A stretch of DNA of 64,000 nucleotides from Mycolicibacterium celeriflavum (GCF_010731795.1 NZ_AP022591.1:558001-622000), one strand, 5' to 3'. Positions 36,968 to 46,195 are shown, counted from the first letter of the stretch. A program made the numbers and translations. The notes: a model not told the origin generated them from the letters alone.

Positions 36968-38151
36968 CAACGCAAATCGCACGCGAGGACACCGAATCGC
37001 ACGGTAGCACTGGTGTGCGCATCGTGCTCGACCACGTGTCCAAGGTCTATCCCGGTGCCGACCGCCCGGCGGTGGACGACGTGTCGCTCGACATCCCCGC
37101 CGGGGAGATCGTGGTGTTCGTCGGCCCGTCCGGCTGTGGCAAGACCACGATGATGCGGATGATCAACCGGCTGTCGGAACCGACATCGGGCAAGATCATG
37201 ATCGGCGACAACGATGCGTTGTCGATCCGGCCCACGGAGCTGCGCCGCTCGATCGGCTACTCCATTCAGCAGGCCGGCCTGTTCCCGCACATGACGATTC
37301 GCCAGAACGTGGGACTGGTGCCCGGACTGCTGCGCTGGGACCGCAAGCGCATCGCCGATCGCGTCGACGAACTGCTCGACATGGTCGGTCTGGAACCCGC
37401 GCAGTACGCCGAAAGATATCCGCGTCAACTCTCCGGCGGGCAGCAGCAGCGCGTAGGTGTCGCGCGTGCGCTGGCCGCCGATCCGCCGGTTCTGCTGATG
37501 GACGAACCGTTCGGTGCGGTCGACCCGATCACGCGCAGCACGTTGCAGGACGAACTGCTGCGGCTGCAAGGCGAACTGCGCAAGACAATCGTTTTCGTCA
37601 CCCACGACTTCGGCGAGGCGGTCAAGCTCGGTGACCGGATCACGGTGCTGGGCAATCAGTCCAAGGTGCTGCAGTACGACACGCCGCAGAACATCCTCGC
37701 CAGTCCGGCCGACGACACGGTCGCCGGATTCGTCGGTTCCGGCGCATCGCTGCGCCAACTCGGCCTGATGCGGATCAAGGACGTCGAGCTGCGACCGCAT
37801 CCTTCGGTGCGCCAGACGGATTCGATCGATGAAGTGCGAAACACCCTGGCCGGCAGCGAGTTCGACTGGGCCGTGGTGCTCGACAACCGTGGCCGCCCGG
37901 TCAGCTGGGTCCGGGAGAGCAAGCTCGCCAACGCCACCTCGCTGGCCGATGCCACCGAATCGCTCGACGTGGTGAGCACACAGTCGACGTTGGAGGACGC
38001 GCTGGAGGCGATCCTGGCCGAACAGCACGCCTCGGCCGTGGTGACCGGCGCGGGCAGCCGGTACGAGGGTGTGGTCACGCTCGACACGCTCATCGACACG
38101 ATCACCTGGCTGCGCGCCTCGGCGGAGGCGAGCACGGACGGGCAGCCGTGA
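36964..38151 (+). CDS. Osmoprotectant-type ABC transporter ATPase with CBS-like C-terminus
   Basis: A 395-residue cytoplasmic ATPase of the ProV/OpuBA type. Walker A GPSGCGKTT, signature LSGGQQQRVG, Walker B LLMDEPFGAVD and the switch His in VTHDFGEA are all present. The C-terminal third (about 270-385) looks like a degenerate CBS pair, used in OpuA relatives to sense ionic strength. The ATG at 36964 overlaps the first permease stop, and the stop overlaps the second permease GTG. Confidence 0.92.
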   Translation: MTTQIAREDTESHGSTGVRIVLDHVSKVYPGADRPAVDDVSLDIPAGEIVVFVGPSGCGKTTMMRMINRLSEPTSGKIMIGDNDALSIRPTELRRSIGYSIQQAGLFPHMTIRQNVGLVPGLLRWDRKRIADRVDELLDMVGLEPAQYAERYPRQLSGGQQQRVGVARALAADPPVLLMDEPFGAVDPITRSTLQDELLRLQGELRKTIVFVTHDFGEAVKLGDRITVLGNQSKVLQYDTPQNILASPADDTVAGFVGSGASLRQLGLMRIKDVELRPHPSVRQTDSIDEVRNTLAGSEFDWAVVLDNRGRPVSWVRESKLANATSLADATESLDVVSTQSTLEDALEAILAEQHASAVVTGAGSRYEGVVTLDTLIDTITWLRASAEASTDGQP

Positions 38152-38918
38152 CCGCCCTCGCGGACACCACGCAGTCGGCCCGCGCCGACCCGGGCGAGCG
38201 CAGAAGGCTGCTCATCCAGCCCGTGCTGGTGCTGATTGTCGCTGCAGCAGTGCTGTTCTGGGCGTTCAATCGCGACCTGACCGCCACGCAGCAGGAGAAC
38301 ATCAACCCCGGTAACATCGCGACGCTTATCTGGCAGCATCTGCTGATCACGATTGCGGTCACCGCGATCGTGCTCGCCGTCGGCGTTCCGCTCGGTGTGC
38401 TCGTCACGCGCCCCGGAGCCAAACTGTTGCGGCCCGTGTTCATGGGCGTCGCCAATGTCGGGCAGGCGGCGCCGGCGATCGGTCTGCTGGTGCTGCTGTT
38501 CCTGTGGACCGGTAGGACCGGGTTTTGGATCGGTGTCCTGCCGATCGCGCTGTACTCACTGCTGCCGGTGCTGGCCAGCACCATTCTTGGCATCAGTCAG
38601 GTGGACCGCTCGCTGGTCGACGCCGGACTGGGGCAGGGCATGTCCCGACGCTCGGTGCTGACGCGGGTCGAGATGCCGCTGGCGATCCCGTACATCCTTG
38701 CCGGCCTTCGCACGTCGCTGGTACTGGCAGTGGGGACCGCGACGCTGTCGTTCCTCGTCAACGCCGGCGGGCTGGGCATACTCATCGACACCGGATACAA
38801 GCTGCAGGACAACGTGACCCTGATCCTGGGCAGTGTGCTGGCCGTGTGCCTGGCCCTGCTGGTCGACTGGCTCGGCGGGCTGGCCGAGTTCTACCTCAAC
38901 CCCAAGGGTCTTCGATGA
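38148..38918 (+). CDS. Osmoprotectant-type ABC transporter permease (second)
   Basis: A 256-residue permease with a longer N-terminus than the first. The signature loop reads DAGLGQGMSRRSVLTRVEMP, and NAGGLGILIDTGYKLQDN is typical of the ProW/OpuBD family. It probably forms a heterodimer with the first permease. GTG start overlapping the ATPase stop; its own TGA overlaps the ATG of the binding-protein gene. Confidence 0.9.
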   Translation: MTALADTTQSARADPGERRRLLIQPVLVLIVAAAVLFWAFNRDLTATQQENINPGNIATLIWQHLLITIAVTAIVLAVGVPLGVLVTRPGAKLLRPVFMGVANVGQAAPAIGLLVLLFLWTGRTGFWIGVLPIALYSLLPVLASTILGISQVDRSLVDAGLGQGMSRRSVLTRVEMPLAIPYILAGLRTSLVLAVGTATLSFLVNAGGLGILIDTGYKLQDNVTLILGSVLAVCLALLVDWLGGLAEFYLNPKGLR

Positions 38919-39886
38919 TCCGCCGCAGGATCGGCGTCGCGATGGCGTGTGCGCTGCTGCTGGCCGGTTGCGGCCTCGGCGCGGGTGGCGCGGTGCCGCT
39001 CAAGGTCGGGCCGGGTTCGATTCAACCGCACCCAGCGTTGGATGGCGTGCCAATCACGGTGGGCTCCAAGGAATACACCGAACAGGTGATCCTCGGTTAC
39101 ATCCTCGAGTACACGTTGGTGGCCGCCGGCGCCGACGTGCGCGACCTCACCGGCATCGTCGGCTCGCGCAGCACCCGGGAGGCGCAATTGTCGGGCCAGG
39201 TCGACGTCGCCTACGAATTCACCGGCAACGCGTGGATCAACTACCTCGGCCATGAGAAGCCGATCCCCGACAGCCGCGCGCAGTTCGAAGCGGTCCGCGA
39301 GGAGGACCTGGCCCGCAACGACATGGTGTGGTTGAAACCCGGGCCGATGGACGACACGTACGCGTTGGCGGCCAGCCGGGCGGTGGCCGAGCGGACCGGG
39401 GTGCGCACGCTGTCGCAGTACGCCGAGCTGGTCAGGCGAAACCCGGCCGCGGCTCGCACCTGTGTCGACACCGAATTCCGCGCCCGCCAGGACGGTTTCC
39501 CCGGGATGGCGGCGGCCTACGGGTTCGACCCCGCGCGTGCGCAGACCCCGGTGCTGCAGGTCGGCATCATCTATCAGGCGACCGCGGACGCGACACAGTG
39601 CGACTTCGGTGAGGTGTTCACCACCGACGGCCGCATCGCCGCGCTCGATCTCGTCGTGCTCACCGACGACAAGCAGTTCTTCGCCCACTACAACCCGTCG
39701 GTGACGATGAAACGCGCCTTCTACGAGGCACATCCGCAGATCGCCGAGGTGACGGCGCCGGTCACCGCGGCACTGACGAATGACGCGATCATCGAGATGA
39801 ACAAGCAGGTCGACGTCGAGGGCCGCGACGCGAGCGTGGTGGCCCGCGACTGGATGGTGGCGCAGGGTTTCGTGACCGCGCAATAG
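38915..39886 (+). CDS. Osmoprotectant-type substrate-binding lipoprotein
   Basis: A 323-residue type II binding protein of the OpuAC/ProX group. The signal peptide ends in lipobox LAGC with Cys19, so it is membrane-anchored outside. Family motifs: VGSKEYTEQVILGYILEYTL, GSRSTREAQLSGQVDVAYEF and the C-terminal PAVTAALT-like region. The last gene of a four-gene, fully overlapping operon. Aromatic-box residues could not be assigned, so the ligand remains open. Confidence 0.9.
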   Translation: MIRRRIGVAMACALLLAGCGLGAGGAVPLKVGPGSIQPHPALDGVPITVGSKEYTEQVILGYILEYTLVAAGADVRDLTGIVGSRSTREAQLSGQVDVAYEFTGNAWINYLGHEKPIPDSRAQFEAVREEDLARNDMVWLKPGPMDDTYALAASRAVAERTGVRTLSQYAELVRRNPAAARTCVDTEFRARQDGFPGMAAAYGFDPARAQTPVLQVGIIYQATADATQCDFGEVFTTDGRIAALDLVVLTDDKQFFAHYNPSVTMKRAFYEAHPQIAEVTAPVTAALTNDAIIEMNKQVDVEGRDASVVARDWMVAQGFVTAQ

Positions 39887-39949
39887 CGGCGATCGCGTCA
39901 ATAACCGCCCGATTCCGGCGTACGCTTTGCTCTCGCCGAAGGAGGCCTG

Positions 39950-41407
39950 ATGGCAGAGAAGCGGGCGGTGAAGGTCGCGATCGTCGGTGCGGGCATGTCG
40001 GGCATCTGCATGGCGATCAAGCTGCAAGAGGCGGGCATCGACGACTACGTCATCTACGAATCGGCCGATGACGTCGGCGGGACCTGGCGCGACAACACCT
40101 ATCCGGGGCTGACGTGCGATGTGCCATCGCGGTTCTACTCCTATTCCTTCAAGCCCAATCCGAATTCGTCGCGGTTCATGGCGCCCGGTCCCGAAATCCA
40201 CTCGTACTTTCGGCAGGTCGCCAACGAACGCGGCATCCGCTCCCGCATCCGGTTCGGCACCGAGGTGACGTCTGCTCATCACCGCGACGGCCGGTGGTGG
40301 GTGGGCACCTCGGCCGGTGAAGAGCCATTCGATGTCCTCGTCACCGCGACCGGCGTGCTGCGCGTGCCGCGGTGTCCCGACATCGCAGGGCTTGAAACCT
40401 TTGCGGGGCCGTCGTTTCATTCCTCACGGTGGGACCATTCATTGTCACTGAGCGACAAGAGAATCGGGTTGATCGGGACCGGATCAACGGGTGTGCAGAT
40501 CACCTCGGAACTCGGCGGTAAGGTGCGCGAGCTCACCGTCTTCCAGCGCACGCCGCAGTGGGTTTACCCGTCGCCGAATATGCGCTATCGCCCGATAACC
40601 AAAGCGGCGCTACAACGTTGGCCGATTCTCAACAGACTGGGTTATCGCTTCTGGCAGACCTACATCGAGAACTCGTTGGGCCGCGCGACGGTTGAGCGGT
40701 GCTGGCAGCGACGGTTGATGTCGGCGATGTGTCGCTGGAACTTGCGGCTGTCCGTGCGCGACCCGGAACTGCGTCGCAAGTTGACCCCCGACTACCAGCC
40801 CATGTGCAAGCGCATCGTGCTATCCGGTCACTACTACCAGTCGATCCAGAAACCGGGCGTGCATCTGGTCACCGAGGCGATCGACCATATTGAACCCGGT
40901 GGCGTCGTGACCGCCGATGGCGCGCGCCATGAACTGGACGTGCTGGTGTTCGCCACCGGGTTCGACGCTCACGCATACGTCCGCCCGATGGAGATCGTCG
41001 GCCCGGATGGCAGCACGCTCGATGAGTTGTGGGAAAACGGCGCGCACGCGTACCGGTCGGTCGCATTACCCGGCTTTCCGAACCTGTTCATGCTGATGGG
41101 CCCGCATTCGCCGGTCGGCAACCAGTCGCTGGTCATCATCGCCGAAGATCAGGCCGATTACGTGATGTGGTGGATCAATCAGATCCACGACGGCCGGGTG
41201 TTGACGGCGGCGCCGACCGAGGCGGCCACCAAGGAATACAACGAAGACATGAAAGCCGCTATGCCACAAACGGTTTGGCTGACCGGATGCAACAGCTGGT
41301 ATCTCGGCAAGGACGGCCTACCTGAGCTGTTCCCCTGGCGGCCGAGCCGGCACCGCGAGCTGCTGCAGGTGCCCGATGTCGCCGACTTCGAGGTTCGCAC
41401 CGGCTGA
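39950..41407 (+). CDS. Baeyer-Villiger-type flavin monooxygenase
   Basis: A 485-residue class B flavoprotein monooxygenase. The FAD loop is VGAGMSG (12-18). The Baeyer-Villiger fingerprint FxGxxxHxxxW appears as FAGPSFHSSRW (151-161), and the NADPH-binding loop is GLIGTGSTG. LVFATGFDAHAY is the later ATG-type motif. Such enzymes oxidise ketones to esters or lactones; the substrate is unknown. A TACGCT -10 (39921-39926) and a GGAGG ribosome-binding site just before the ATG give it its own short-leader promoter, separate from the ABC operon. Confidence 0.88.
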   Translation: MAEKRAVKVAIVGAGMSGICMAIKLQEAGIDDYVIYESADDVGGTWRDNTYPGLTCDVPSRFYSYSFKPNPNSSRFMAPGPEIHSYFRQVANERGIRSRIRFGTEVTSAHHRDGRWWVGTSAGEEPFDVLVTATGVLRVPRCPDIAGLETFAGPSFHSSRWDHSLSLSDKRIGLIGTGSTGVQITSELGGKVRELTVFQRTPQWVYPSPNMRYRPITKAALQRWPILNRLGYRFWQTYIENSLGRATVERCWQRRLMSAMCRWNLRLSVRDPELRRKLTPDYQPMCKRIVLSGHYYQSIQKPGVHLVTEAIDHIEPGGVVTADGARHELDVLVFATGFDAHAYVRPMEIVGPDGSTLDELWENGAHAYRSVALPGFPNLFMLMGPHSPVGNQSLVIIAEDQADYVMWWINQIHDGRVLTAAPTEAATKEYNEDMKAAMPQTVWLTGCNSWYLGKDGLPELFPWRPSRHRELLQVPDVADFEVRTG

Positions 41408-41537
41408 GTAGTGACGGTCGTCACATCGATGGATCGAGTGATCCGTGCCACACACAACGGTCACAAATGGGCGCTGACGTCGTAAGTTCCGGATTACTGC
41501 ACGTGTGTGCAGTAAGCGATGTCAGGAAGGAACAACG

Positions 41538-41639
41538 ATGTTCGAACTCATCGTTTTCGCCGCTCTTCTGGTTGTGCTCGTCGCCGCCCTCGGGCTGCCG
41601 TATCCGCAGAGCACCTACGGCCGCTGGAACCGGCGCTAA
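41538..41639 (+). CDS. 33-residue single-span membrane peptide
   Basis: The frame begins MFELIVFAALLVVLVAALGL, one membrane helix, and ends in a polar tail with YPQSTYGRWNRR and a TAA stop. AGGAAGG about 9-14 nt upstream of the ATG is a good ribosome-binding site. Codon use is typical of the neighbourhood. It lies in the otherwise empty 361-nt stretch between the monooxygenase and cobN. Function unknown; I cannot name a family. Confidence 0.6.
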   Translation: MFELIVFAALLVVLVAALGLPYPQSTYGRWNRR

Positions 41640-41674
41640 CCCGATCGGGGCGTTGCCGCACGTTCAGTGGGTGT

Positions 41675-41734
41675 CGAGCGTGCGCACCCTGCTGTCGCGG
41701 GGCGGCGTGTCTTGTGCAGACTCGCACGCTCGCG
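41675..41734 (-). repeat. Dispersed palindromic repeat A, copy 3
   Basis: Positions 41702-41734 match the 33-nt core at 57484-57516 at 30 of 33 positions. The left tip CGAGCGTGC (41675-41683) pairs with GCACGCTCG (41724-41732). It is a lone copy, 34 nt before the cobN start, and no cobalamin-riboswitch-like sequence was seen in the same gap. Confidence 0.7.
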
Positions 41735-41768
41735 GAACGAGGTGACGGGCGTGGGGTAGTAATGGTGG

Positions 41769-44700
41769 GTGGCTCAGCCGTTTCGCAATCCCACCGTCCT
41801 CCTCCTGTCCACCTCTGACACCGACCTGATCACCGCACGTGCCAGCGGTGCGCACTACCGGTGGGCCAACCCGTCGCGGCTCGTCGACGGCGAGCTCGAG
41901 GACCTGCTGCGCGGCGCCGACGTCGTAGTGGTTCGGATCCTCGGCGGATACCGCGCATGGCAGGACGGCATCGACATGGCGGTGGCCAGCGGCGTGCCGA
42001 CCGTCGTGGTCAGCGGTGAACAGACGCCCGACGCCGAACTGATGGGCCACTCGACGACGCCCGCGGGCGTCGCCCTGCAGTCGCACGTGTATCTGGCCCA
42101 GGGCGGTGTGTCCAACCTGCGCCATCTGCACGCGTTCCTTTGCGACACGCTGCTGATGACCGGTTTTGGCTTCAACCGCCCCGAGAGCACCCCGAACTGG
42201 GGCGTGACGCACCGCGACGGCGGCTCTGACGACGGCACCACCGTGGCGGTGCTGTACTACCGCGCCCAGCACCTGGCGGGCAACACCGCTTACGTCGATG
42301 CACTGTGTGAGGCGATCGAGGAGGCCGGGGGACGCGCCCTGCCGGTTTTCTGCGCATCGCTGCGCACCGCCGACGCTGAACTGCTCGAACTGCTCGGCAC
42401 CGCCGACGCGCTCATCACCACCGTGCTCGCCGCGGGTGGCGCGACCCCGGCCTCCGTGTCGGCCGGCGGCACCGACGACAGCTGGGACGTCGCGCATCTG
42501 GCCGCCCTGGATGTCCCGATCCTGCAGGGGTTGTGCCTGACGAGCTCCCGGGCGCAGTGGGAGGACAACGACGACGGGCTCTCGCCGCTGGATGTCGCGT
42601 CCCAGGTCGCCGTGCCGGAATTCGACGGCCGAATCATCACGGTGCCGTTCTCGTTCAAGGAGATCGACGACGAGGGCCTGATCTCCTACGTGCCCGACCC
42701 GGAGCGCTGCGCCCGCGTCGCCGGGCTCGCCGTGCGGCACGCGCGGCTGCGCGCGATCCCGGTGGCCGACAAGCGGATCGCGGTGGTGTTCTCGGCCTAC
42801 CCGACCAAGCACGCCCGTATCGGCAACGCCGTCGGACTGGACACTCCGGCCAGCGCGGTGAAGCTGCTGCGCGCGATGCGCGAGCACGGTTACCGCATCG
42901 ACGACGCGCCCGGAGCCGGCGACCTCGGCACGATCATCGCCTCCGGCGATGGTGACGCGCTCATCCACGCGCTGATCGAACGGGGCGGACAGGATCCCGA
43001 CTGGCTCTCCGAAGGCAAGCTCGAGGGTAACCCGATTCGAGTGTCCGCCAAGGACTATCGCGCCTGGTTCGCCACGCTGCCTGCCCAGTTGGCCGACGCG
43101 ATCGTCGAGCACTGGGGCCCGCCGCCGGGCGAGTTGTTCGTCGACCGCAGCGCCGATCCCGAGGGCGAGATCGTGATCGCGGCACTGCAGGCAGGCAACG
43201 TCGTGCTGATGGTCCAGCCACCGCGCGGCTTCGGCGAGAACCCGGTCGCCATCTACCACGATCCCGACCTGCCGCCCAGTCACCACTACCTGGCGGCCTA
43301 CCACTGGATCGACACCAAGTTCGGCGCTGATGCGATCGTCCACCTGGGCAAGCACGGCAACCTGGAGTGGTTGCCGGGCAAGACGCTGGGCATGTCGGCG
43401 GCGTGCGGCTCCGACGCCGCGCTGGGCGACCTGCCGTTGATCTATCCGTTCCTGGTCAACGATCCGGGGGAGGGCACGCAGGCCAAGCGTCGCGCGCACG
43501 CCACCCTCGTCGACCACCTGATCCCGCCGATGGCCCGCGCCGAAACCTATGGCGACATCGCGCGTTTGGAACAACTGCTCGACGAGCACGCCAATGTCTC
43601 AGCACTCGACCCCGGCAAGCTGCCCGCGATCCGCCAGCAGATCTGGACGCTGATGCGCGCGGCGAAGATGGACCACGATCTCGGGTTGCAGGAGCGGCCG
43701 GAAGAGGACTCGTTTGACGACATGCTGCTGCACGTCGACGGCTGGCTGTGCGAGATCAAAGACGTCCAGATCCGCGACGGGCTGCACATCCTCGGCCAGA
43801 CGCCCAGCGGTGAGGAGGAACTGGACCTCGTGCTGGCCATCCTGCGGGCCCGACAGTTGTTCGGCGGCGAGCACTCGGTGCCCGGGCTGCGACAGGCGCT
43901 CGGTTTGGCAGAGGACGGCAACGACGAGCGCACCGCCGTCGACGCAGCCGAGGCGAGCGCCCGCGAACTCGTTGCGGCGCTGCAGGATTCGGGATGGAAT
44001 CCCGACGTGGTCGACATGTTGACCGACAACGCCGACGTCGCTGCGGTGCTGCGGTTCGCCGCCACCGAGGTGGTGCCCAGGCTGGCGGGCACGGCCGAGG
44101 AGATCGTGCACATCCTGCGGGCGCTCGACGGTCGCTTCATCGCCTCGGGCCCGTCGGGTTCACCTCTGCGCGGGTTGGTCAACGTGCTGCCCACGGGTCG
44201 CAACTTCTACTCGGTCGACCCCAAAGCGGTGCCGTCCCGTCTGGCGTGGGAAACCGGTGTGGCGATGGCCGATTCGCTGCTGGAGCGCTACCGAACCGAC
44301 TACGGCGACTGGCCGCGGTCGGTCGGCCTGTCGGTGTGGGGCACGTCCGCGATGCGTACCGCCGGCGACGACATCGCCGAAGTCCTTGCGTTGCTGGGTG
44401 TGCGGCCGGTGTGGGATGAGGCCTCGCGGCGAGTGGTCAATCTCGAACCGATCACGCTCGCCGATCTCGGCAGGCCGCGCATCGACGTCACGGTGCGCAT
44501 CTCCGGGTTCTTTCGCGACGCGTTCCCGCACGTCGTCACGATGCTCGACGACGCCGTATCGCTCGTCGCGAACCTCGACGAACCCGACGCGGACAACTAT
44601 GTCCGCGCCCACGCCGAGGCCGACCTGGCCGAACACGGCGACCAACGCCGCGCCACCACAAGGATTTTCGGCTCCAAGCCGGGCACCTACGGGGCGGGCC

Positions 44701-45374
44701 TGCTGCAGCTGATCGACAGCCGCAACTGGCGCGACGACCGAGATCTCGCCGAGGTCTACACCGCCTGGGGCGGCTTCGCCTACGGCCGCGGGTTGAACGG
44801 CTCCGCCGCCAGTGATGACATGAGCCGGCAATACCGTCGAATCGCGGTCGCGGCGAAGAACACCGACACTCGTGAGCACGACATCGCCGACTCCGACGAC
44901 TATTTCCAGTACCACGGCGGCATGGTGGCCACCGTGCGGGCGCTGACCGGCAAGGACCCGGCCGCCTACATCGGCGACAACACCCGTCCGGACGCCGTGC
45001 GGACCCGCACCCTTTCGGAGGAGACCACCCGGGTGTTCCGCGCCCGCGTGGTCAACCCGCGGTGGATCAACGCCATGCGCAGGCACGGCTACAAGGGCGC
45101 ATTCGAGATGGCCGCCACGGTCGACTACCTGTTCGGCTACGACGCGACCGCCGGGGTGATGGCCGACTGGATGTACGAGCGGCTGTCTGCGGAATACGTC
45201 CTCGACGACGAGAACCGCAAGTTCATGGCGGAATCCAATCCGTGGGCGTTGCACGGTATGGCCGAACGGTTGTTGGAGGCGGCGGACCGGGGCATGTGGG
45301 CCGCGCCGGAGAAGGCCACCCTCGACGGATTGCGCCGGGTGCTGCTGGAGGCCGAAGGCGATCTCGAGGGCTGA
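41769..45374 (+). CDS. cobN: Cobaltochelatase subunit CobN
   Basis: This 1201-residue large subunit of the aerobic, ATP-dependent cobaltochelatase inserts cobalt into hydrogenobyrinate a,c-diamide. It is homologous to the ChlH/BchH subunit of magnesium chelatase. Visible family segments include VFSAYPTKHARIGNAVGLDT, HLGKHGNLEWLPGKTLGMSA, the GRNFYSVDPKAVPS stretch and WGGFAYGRGLNG near the C-terminus. GTG start. The ChlI/ChlD-like partner subunits are not in this window. In M. tuberculosis cobN (Rv2062c) is next to cobG; here the dioxygenase/ABC/monooxygenase island lies between. Confidence 0.95.
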   Translation: MAQPFRNPTVLLLSTSDTDLITARASGAHYRWANPSRLVDGELEDLLRGADVVVVRILGGYRAWQDGIDMAVASGVPTVVVSGEQTPDAELMGHSTTPAGVALQSHVYLAQGGVSNLRHLHAFLCDTLLMTGFGFNRPESTPNWGVTHRDGGSDDGTTVAVLYYRAQHLAGNTAYVDALCEAIEEAGGRALPVFCASLRTADAELLELLGTADALITTVLAAGGATPASVSAGGTDDSWDVAHLAALDVPILQGLCLTSSRAQWEDNDDGLSPLDVASQVAVPEFDGRIITVPFSFKEIDDEGLISYVPDPERCARVAGLAVRHARLRAIPVADKRIAVVFSAYPTKHARIGNAVGLDTPASAVKLLRAMREHGYRIDDAPGAGDLGTIIASGDGDALIHALIERGGQDPDWLSEGKLEGNPIRVSAKDYRAWFATLPAQLADAIVEHWGPPPGELFVDRSADPEGEIVIAALQAGNVVLMVQPPRGFGENPVAIYHDPDLPPSHHYLAAYHWIDTKFGADAIVHLGKHGNLEWLPGKTLGMSAACGSDAALGDLPLIYPFLVNDPGEGTQAKRRAHATLVDHLIPPMARAETYGDIARLEQLLDEHANVSALDPGKLPAIRQQIWTLMRAAKMDHDLGLQERPEEDSFDDMLLHVDGWLCEIKDVQIRDGLHILGQTPSGEEELDLVLAILRARQLFGGEHSVPGLRQALGLAEDGNDERTAVDAAEASARELVAALQDSGWNPDVVDMLTDNADVAAVLRFAATEVVPRLAGTAEEIVHILRALDGRFIASGPSGSPLRGLVNVLPTGRNFYSVDPKAVPSRLAWETGVAMADSLLERYRTDYGDWPRSVGLSVWGTSAMRTAGDDIAEVLALLGVRPVWDEASRRVVNLEPITLADLGRPRIDVTVRISGFFRDAFPHVVTMLDDAVSLVANLDEPDADNYVRAHAEADLAEHGDQRRATTRIFGSKPGTYGAGLLQLIDSRNWRDDRDLAEVYTAWGGFAYGRGLNGSAASDDMSRQYRRIAVAAKNTDTREHDIADSDDYFQYHGGMVATVRALTGKDPAAYIGDNTRPDAVRTRTLSEETTRVFRARVVNPRWINAMRRHGYKGAFEMAATVDYLFGYDATAGVMADWMYERLSAEYVLDDENRKFMAESNPWALHGMAERLLEAADRGMWAAPEKATLDGLRRVLLEAEGDLEG

Positions 45375-45400
45375 TCCGAGCAGAGTCGACGTCGGCACAG

Positions 45401-45413
45401 TATCTTCGGTGGC
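45401..45413 (+). promoter_or_regulatory. Leaderless promoter of the tandem PPOX genes (-10 TATCTT)
   Basis: TATCTT (45401-45406), a 7-nt spacer, then the GTG at 45414. No Shine-Dalgarno is present, consistent with leaderless initiation of the two-gene unit. Confidence 0.5.
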
Positions 45414-45794
45414 GTGCCTGCCACCTTTGCCGATGTCGCGAAGTCCGAATACATCCTGCTCACCACCTTCACCAAGGACGGCAGGCCCAAGCCGACAGCG
45501 ATCTGGGCGGCGTCCGACGGCGGCGCGCTGGTGGCGATCACGCAGGAAAAGTCGTGGAAGGTCAAGCGGATTCGCTACACCCCGCGGGTGACCATCGCGC
45601 CGTGCGACGTGCGCGGCAACCCCAAAGGTGAGCCGGTCGAGGCGGTCGCGACGGTCCTGGACAAATCGGCCAACGGCGCGACCTACGACGCGATCGGCAA
45701 GCGCTACGGGCTGCTGGGCAAGACCTTCAACTTCTTCTCCAAGCTGCGCGGCGGAATGAAGAACAACGTGACCATCGAGATCAAGCCCCGGTGA
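45414..45794 (+). CDS. PPOX-class F420-dependent oxidoreductase-like protein (tandem copy 1)
   Basis: A 126-residue split-barrel protein of the pyridoxamine-oxidase-like superfamily. SEYILLTTFTKDGRPKPTAI and SWKVKRIRYTPRVTIAPCD are the conserved blocks, and NPKGEPVEAVA follows. Actinobacterial members commonly bind F420 or FMN. The C-terminal half (KTFNFFSKLRGGMKN) is amphipathic and may touch the membrane. It is followed with a GTGA overlap by a close paralogue, so this is a tandem duplication. Confidence 0.8.
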   Translation: MPATFADVAKSEYILLTTFTKDGRPKPTAIWAASDGGALVAITQEKSWKVKRIRYTPRVTIAPCDVRGNPKGEPVEAVATVLDKSANGATYDAIGKRYGLLGKTFNFFSKLRGGMKNNVTIEIKPR

Positions 45795-46195
45795 CAATGG
45801 CGGACTCCTTCGATGACATCGCGAACTCGAAGTACATCCTGCTGACGACGTTCACCAAGGACGGCAGGCCCAAGCCGACACCGATCTGGGGTGCTCCCGA
45901 CGGCGACAAGCTGCTGGTCATCACCGACGACGGCTCGTGGAAGACCAAGCGCATCGCCAACACCCCACGGGTGACCATCCAGAAGTCCGGCGTGCTGGGC
46001 AAGCCGAAGGGCGAACCTGTCGAGGCCGTCGCCCGGGTACTGCCCAAAACGGAAACCCGCCGTGTCTTCGACAGGGTGACCAAGCGTTACTGGTACCACG
46101 CGTGGTGGTGGATCCCGCAGGCGCTGTTTCGCGGCGGCATCGACAAGGTGCACATCGGCATCGAAATCGAGCCGGTGGTCAAGCCCGCGGTGTAG
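45791..46195 (+). CDS. PPOX-class F420-dependent oxidoreductase-like protein (tandem copy 2)
   Basis: A 134-residue paralogue of the preceding gene. The shared block is SKYILLTTFTKDGRPKPTPI, then SWKTKRIANTPRVTI and GKPKGEPVEAVARVL. It differs in its C-terminal half, where RYWYHAWWWIPQALFRGG is strongly aromatic. GTG start overlapping the first copy's stop, or ATG at 45797. Its end overlaps the convergent dienelactone hydrolase by 17 nt. Cofactor and substrate are inferred from family only. Confidence 0.8.
   Translation: MTMADSFDDIANSKYILLTTFTKDGRPKPTPIWGAPDGDKLLVITDDGSWKTKRIANTPRVTIQKSGVLGKPKGEPVEAVARVLPKTETRRVFDRVTKRYWYHAWWWIPQALFRGGIDKVHIGIEIEPVVKPAV

Noticed and set aside
41408-41768. 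Possible cobalamin riboswitch before cobN
   Set aside because: The gap is filled by a small gene and a repeat A copy; I found no B12-box-like conserved core, and cobG has only a 21-nt gap upstream.
41664-43589. Minus-strand open frame of about 640 codons opposite cobN
   Set aside because: Antisense shadow produced by the third-position GC bias of cobN; composition rich in Arg, Gly, His and Gln without any motif.
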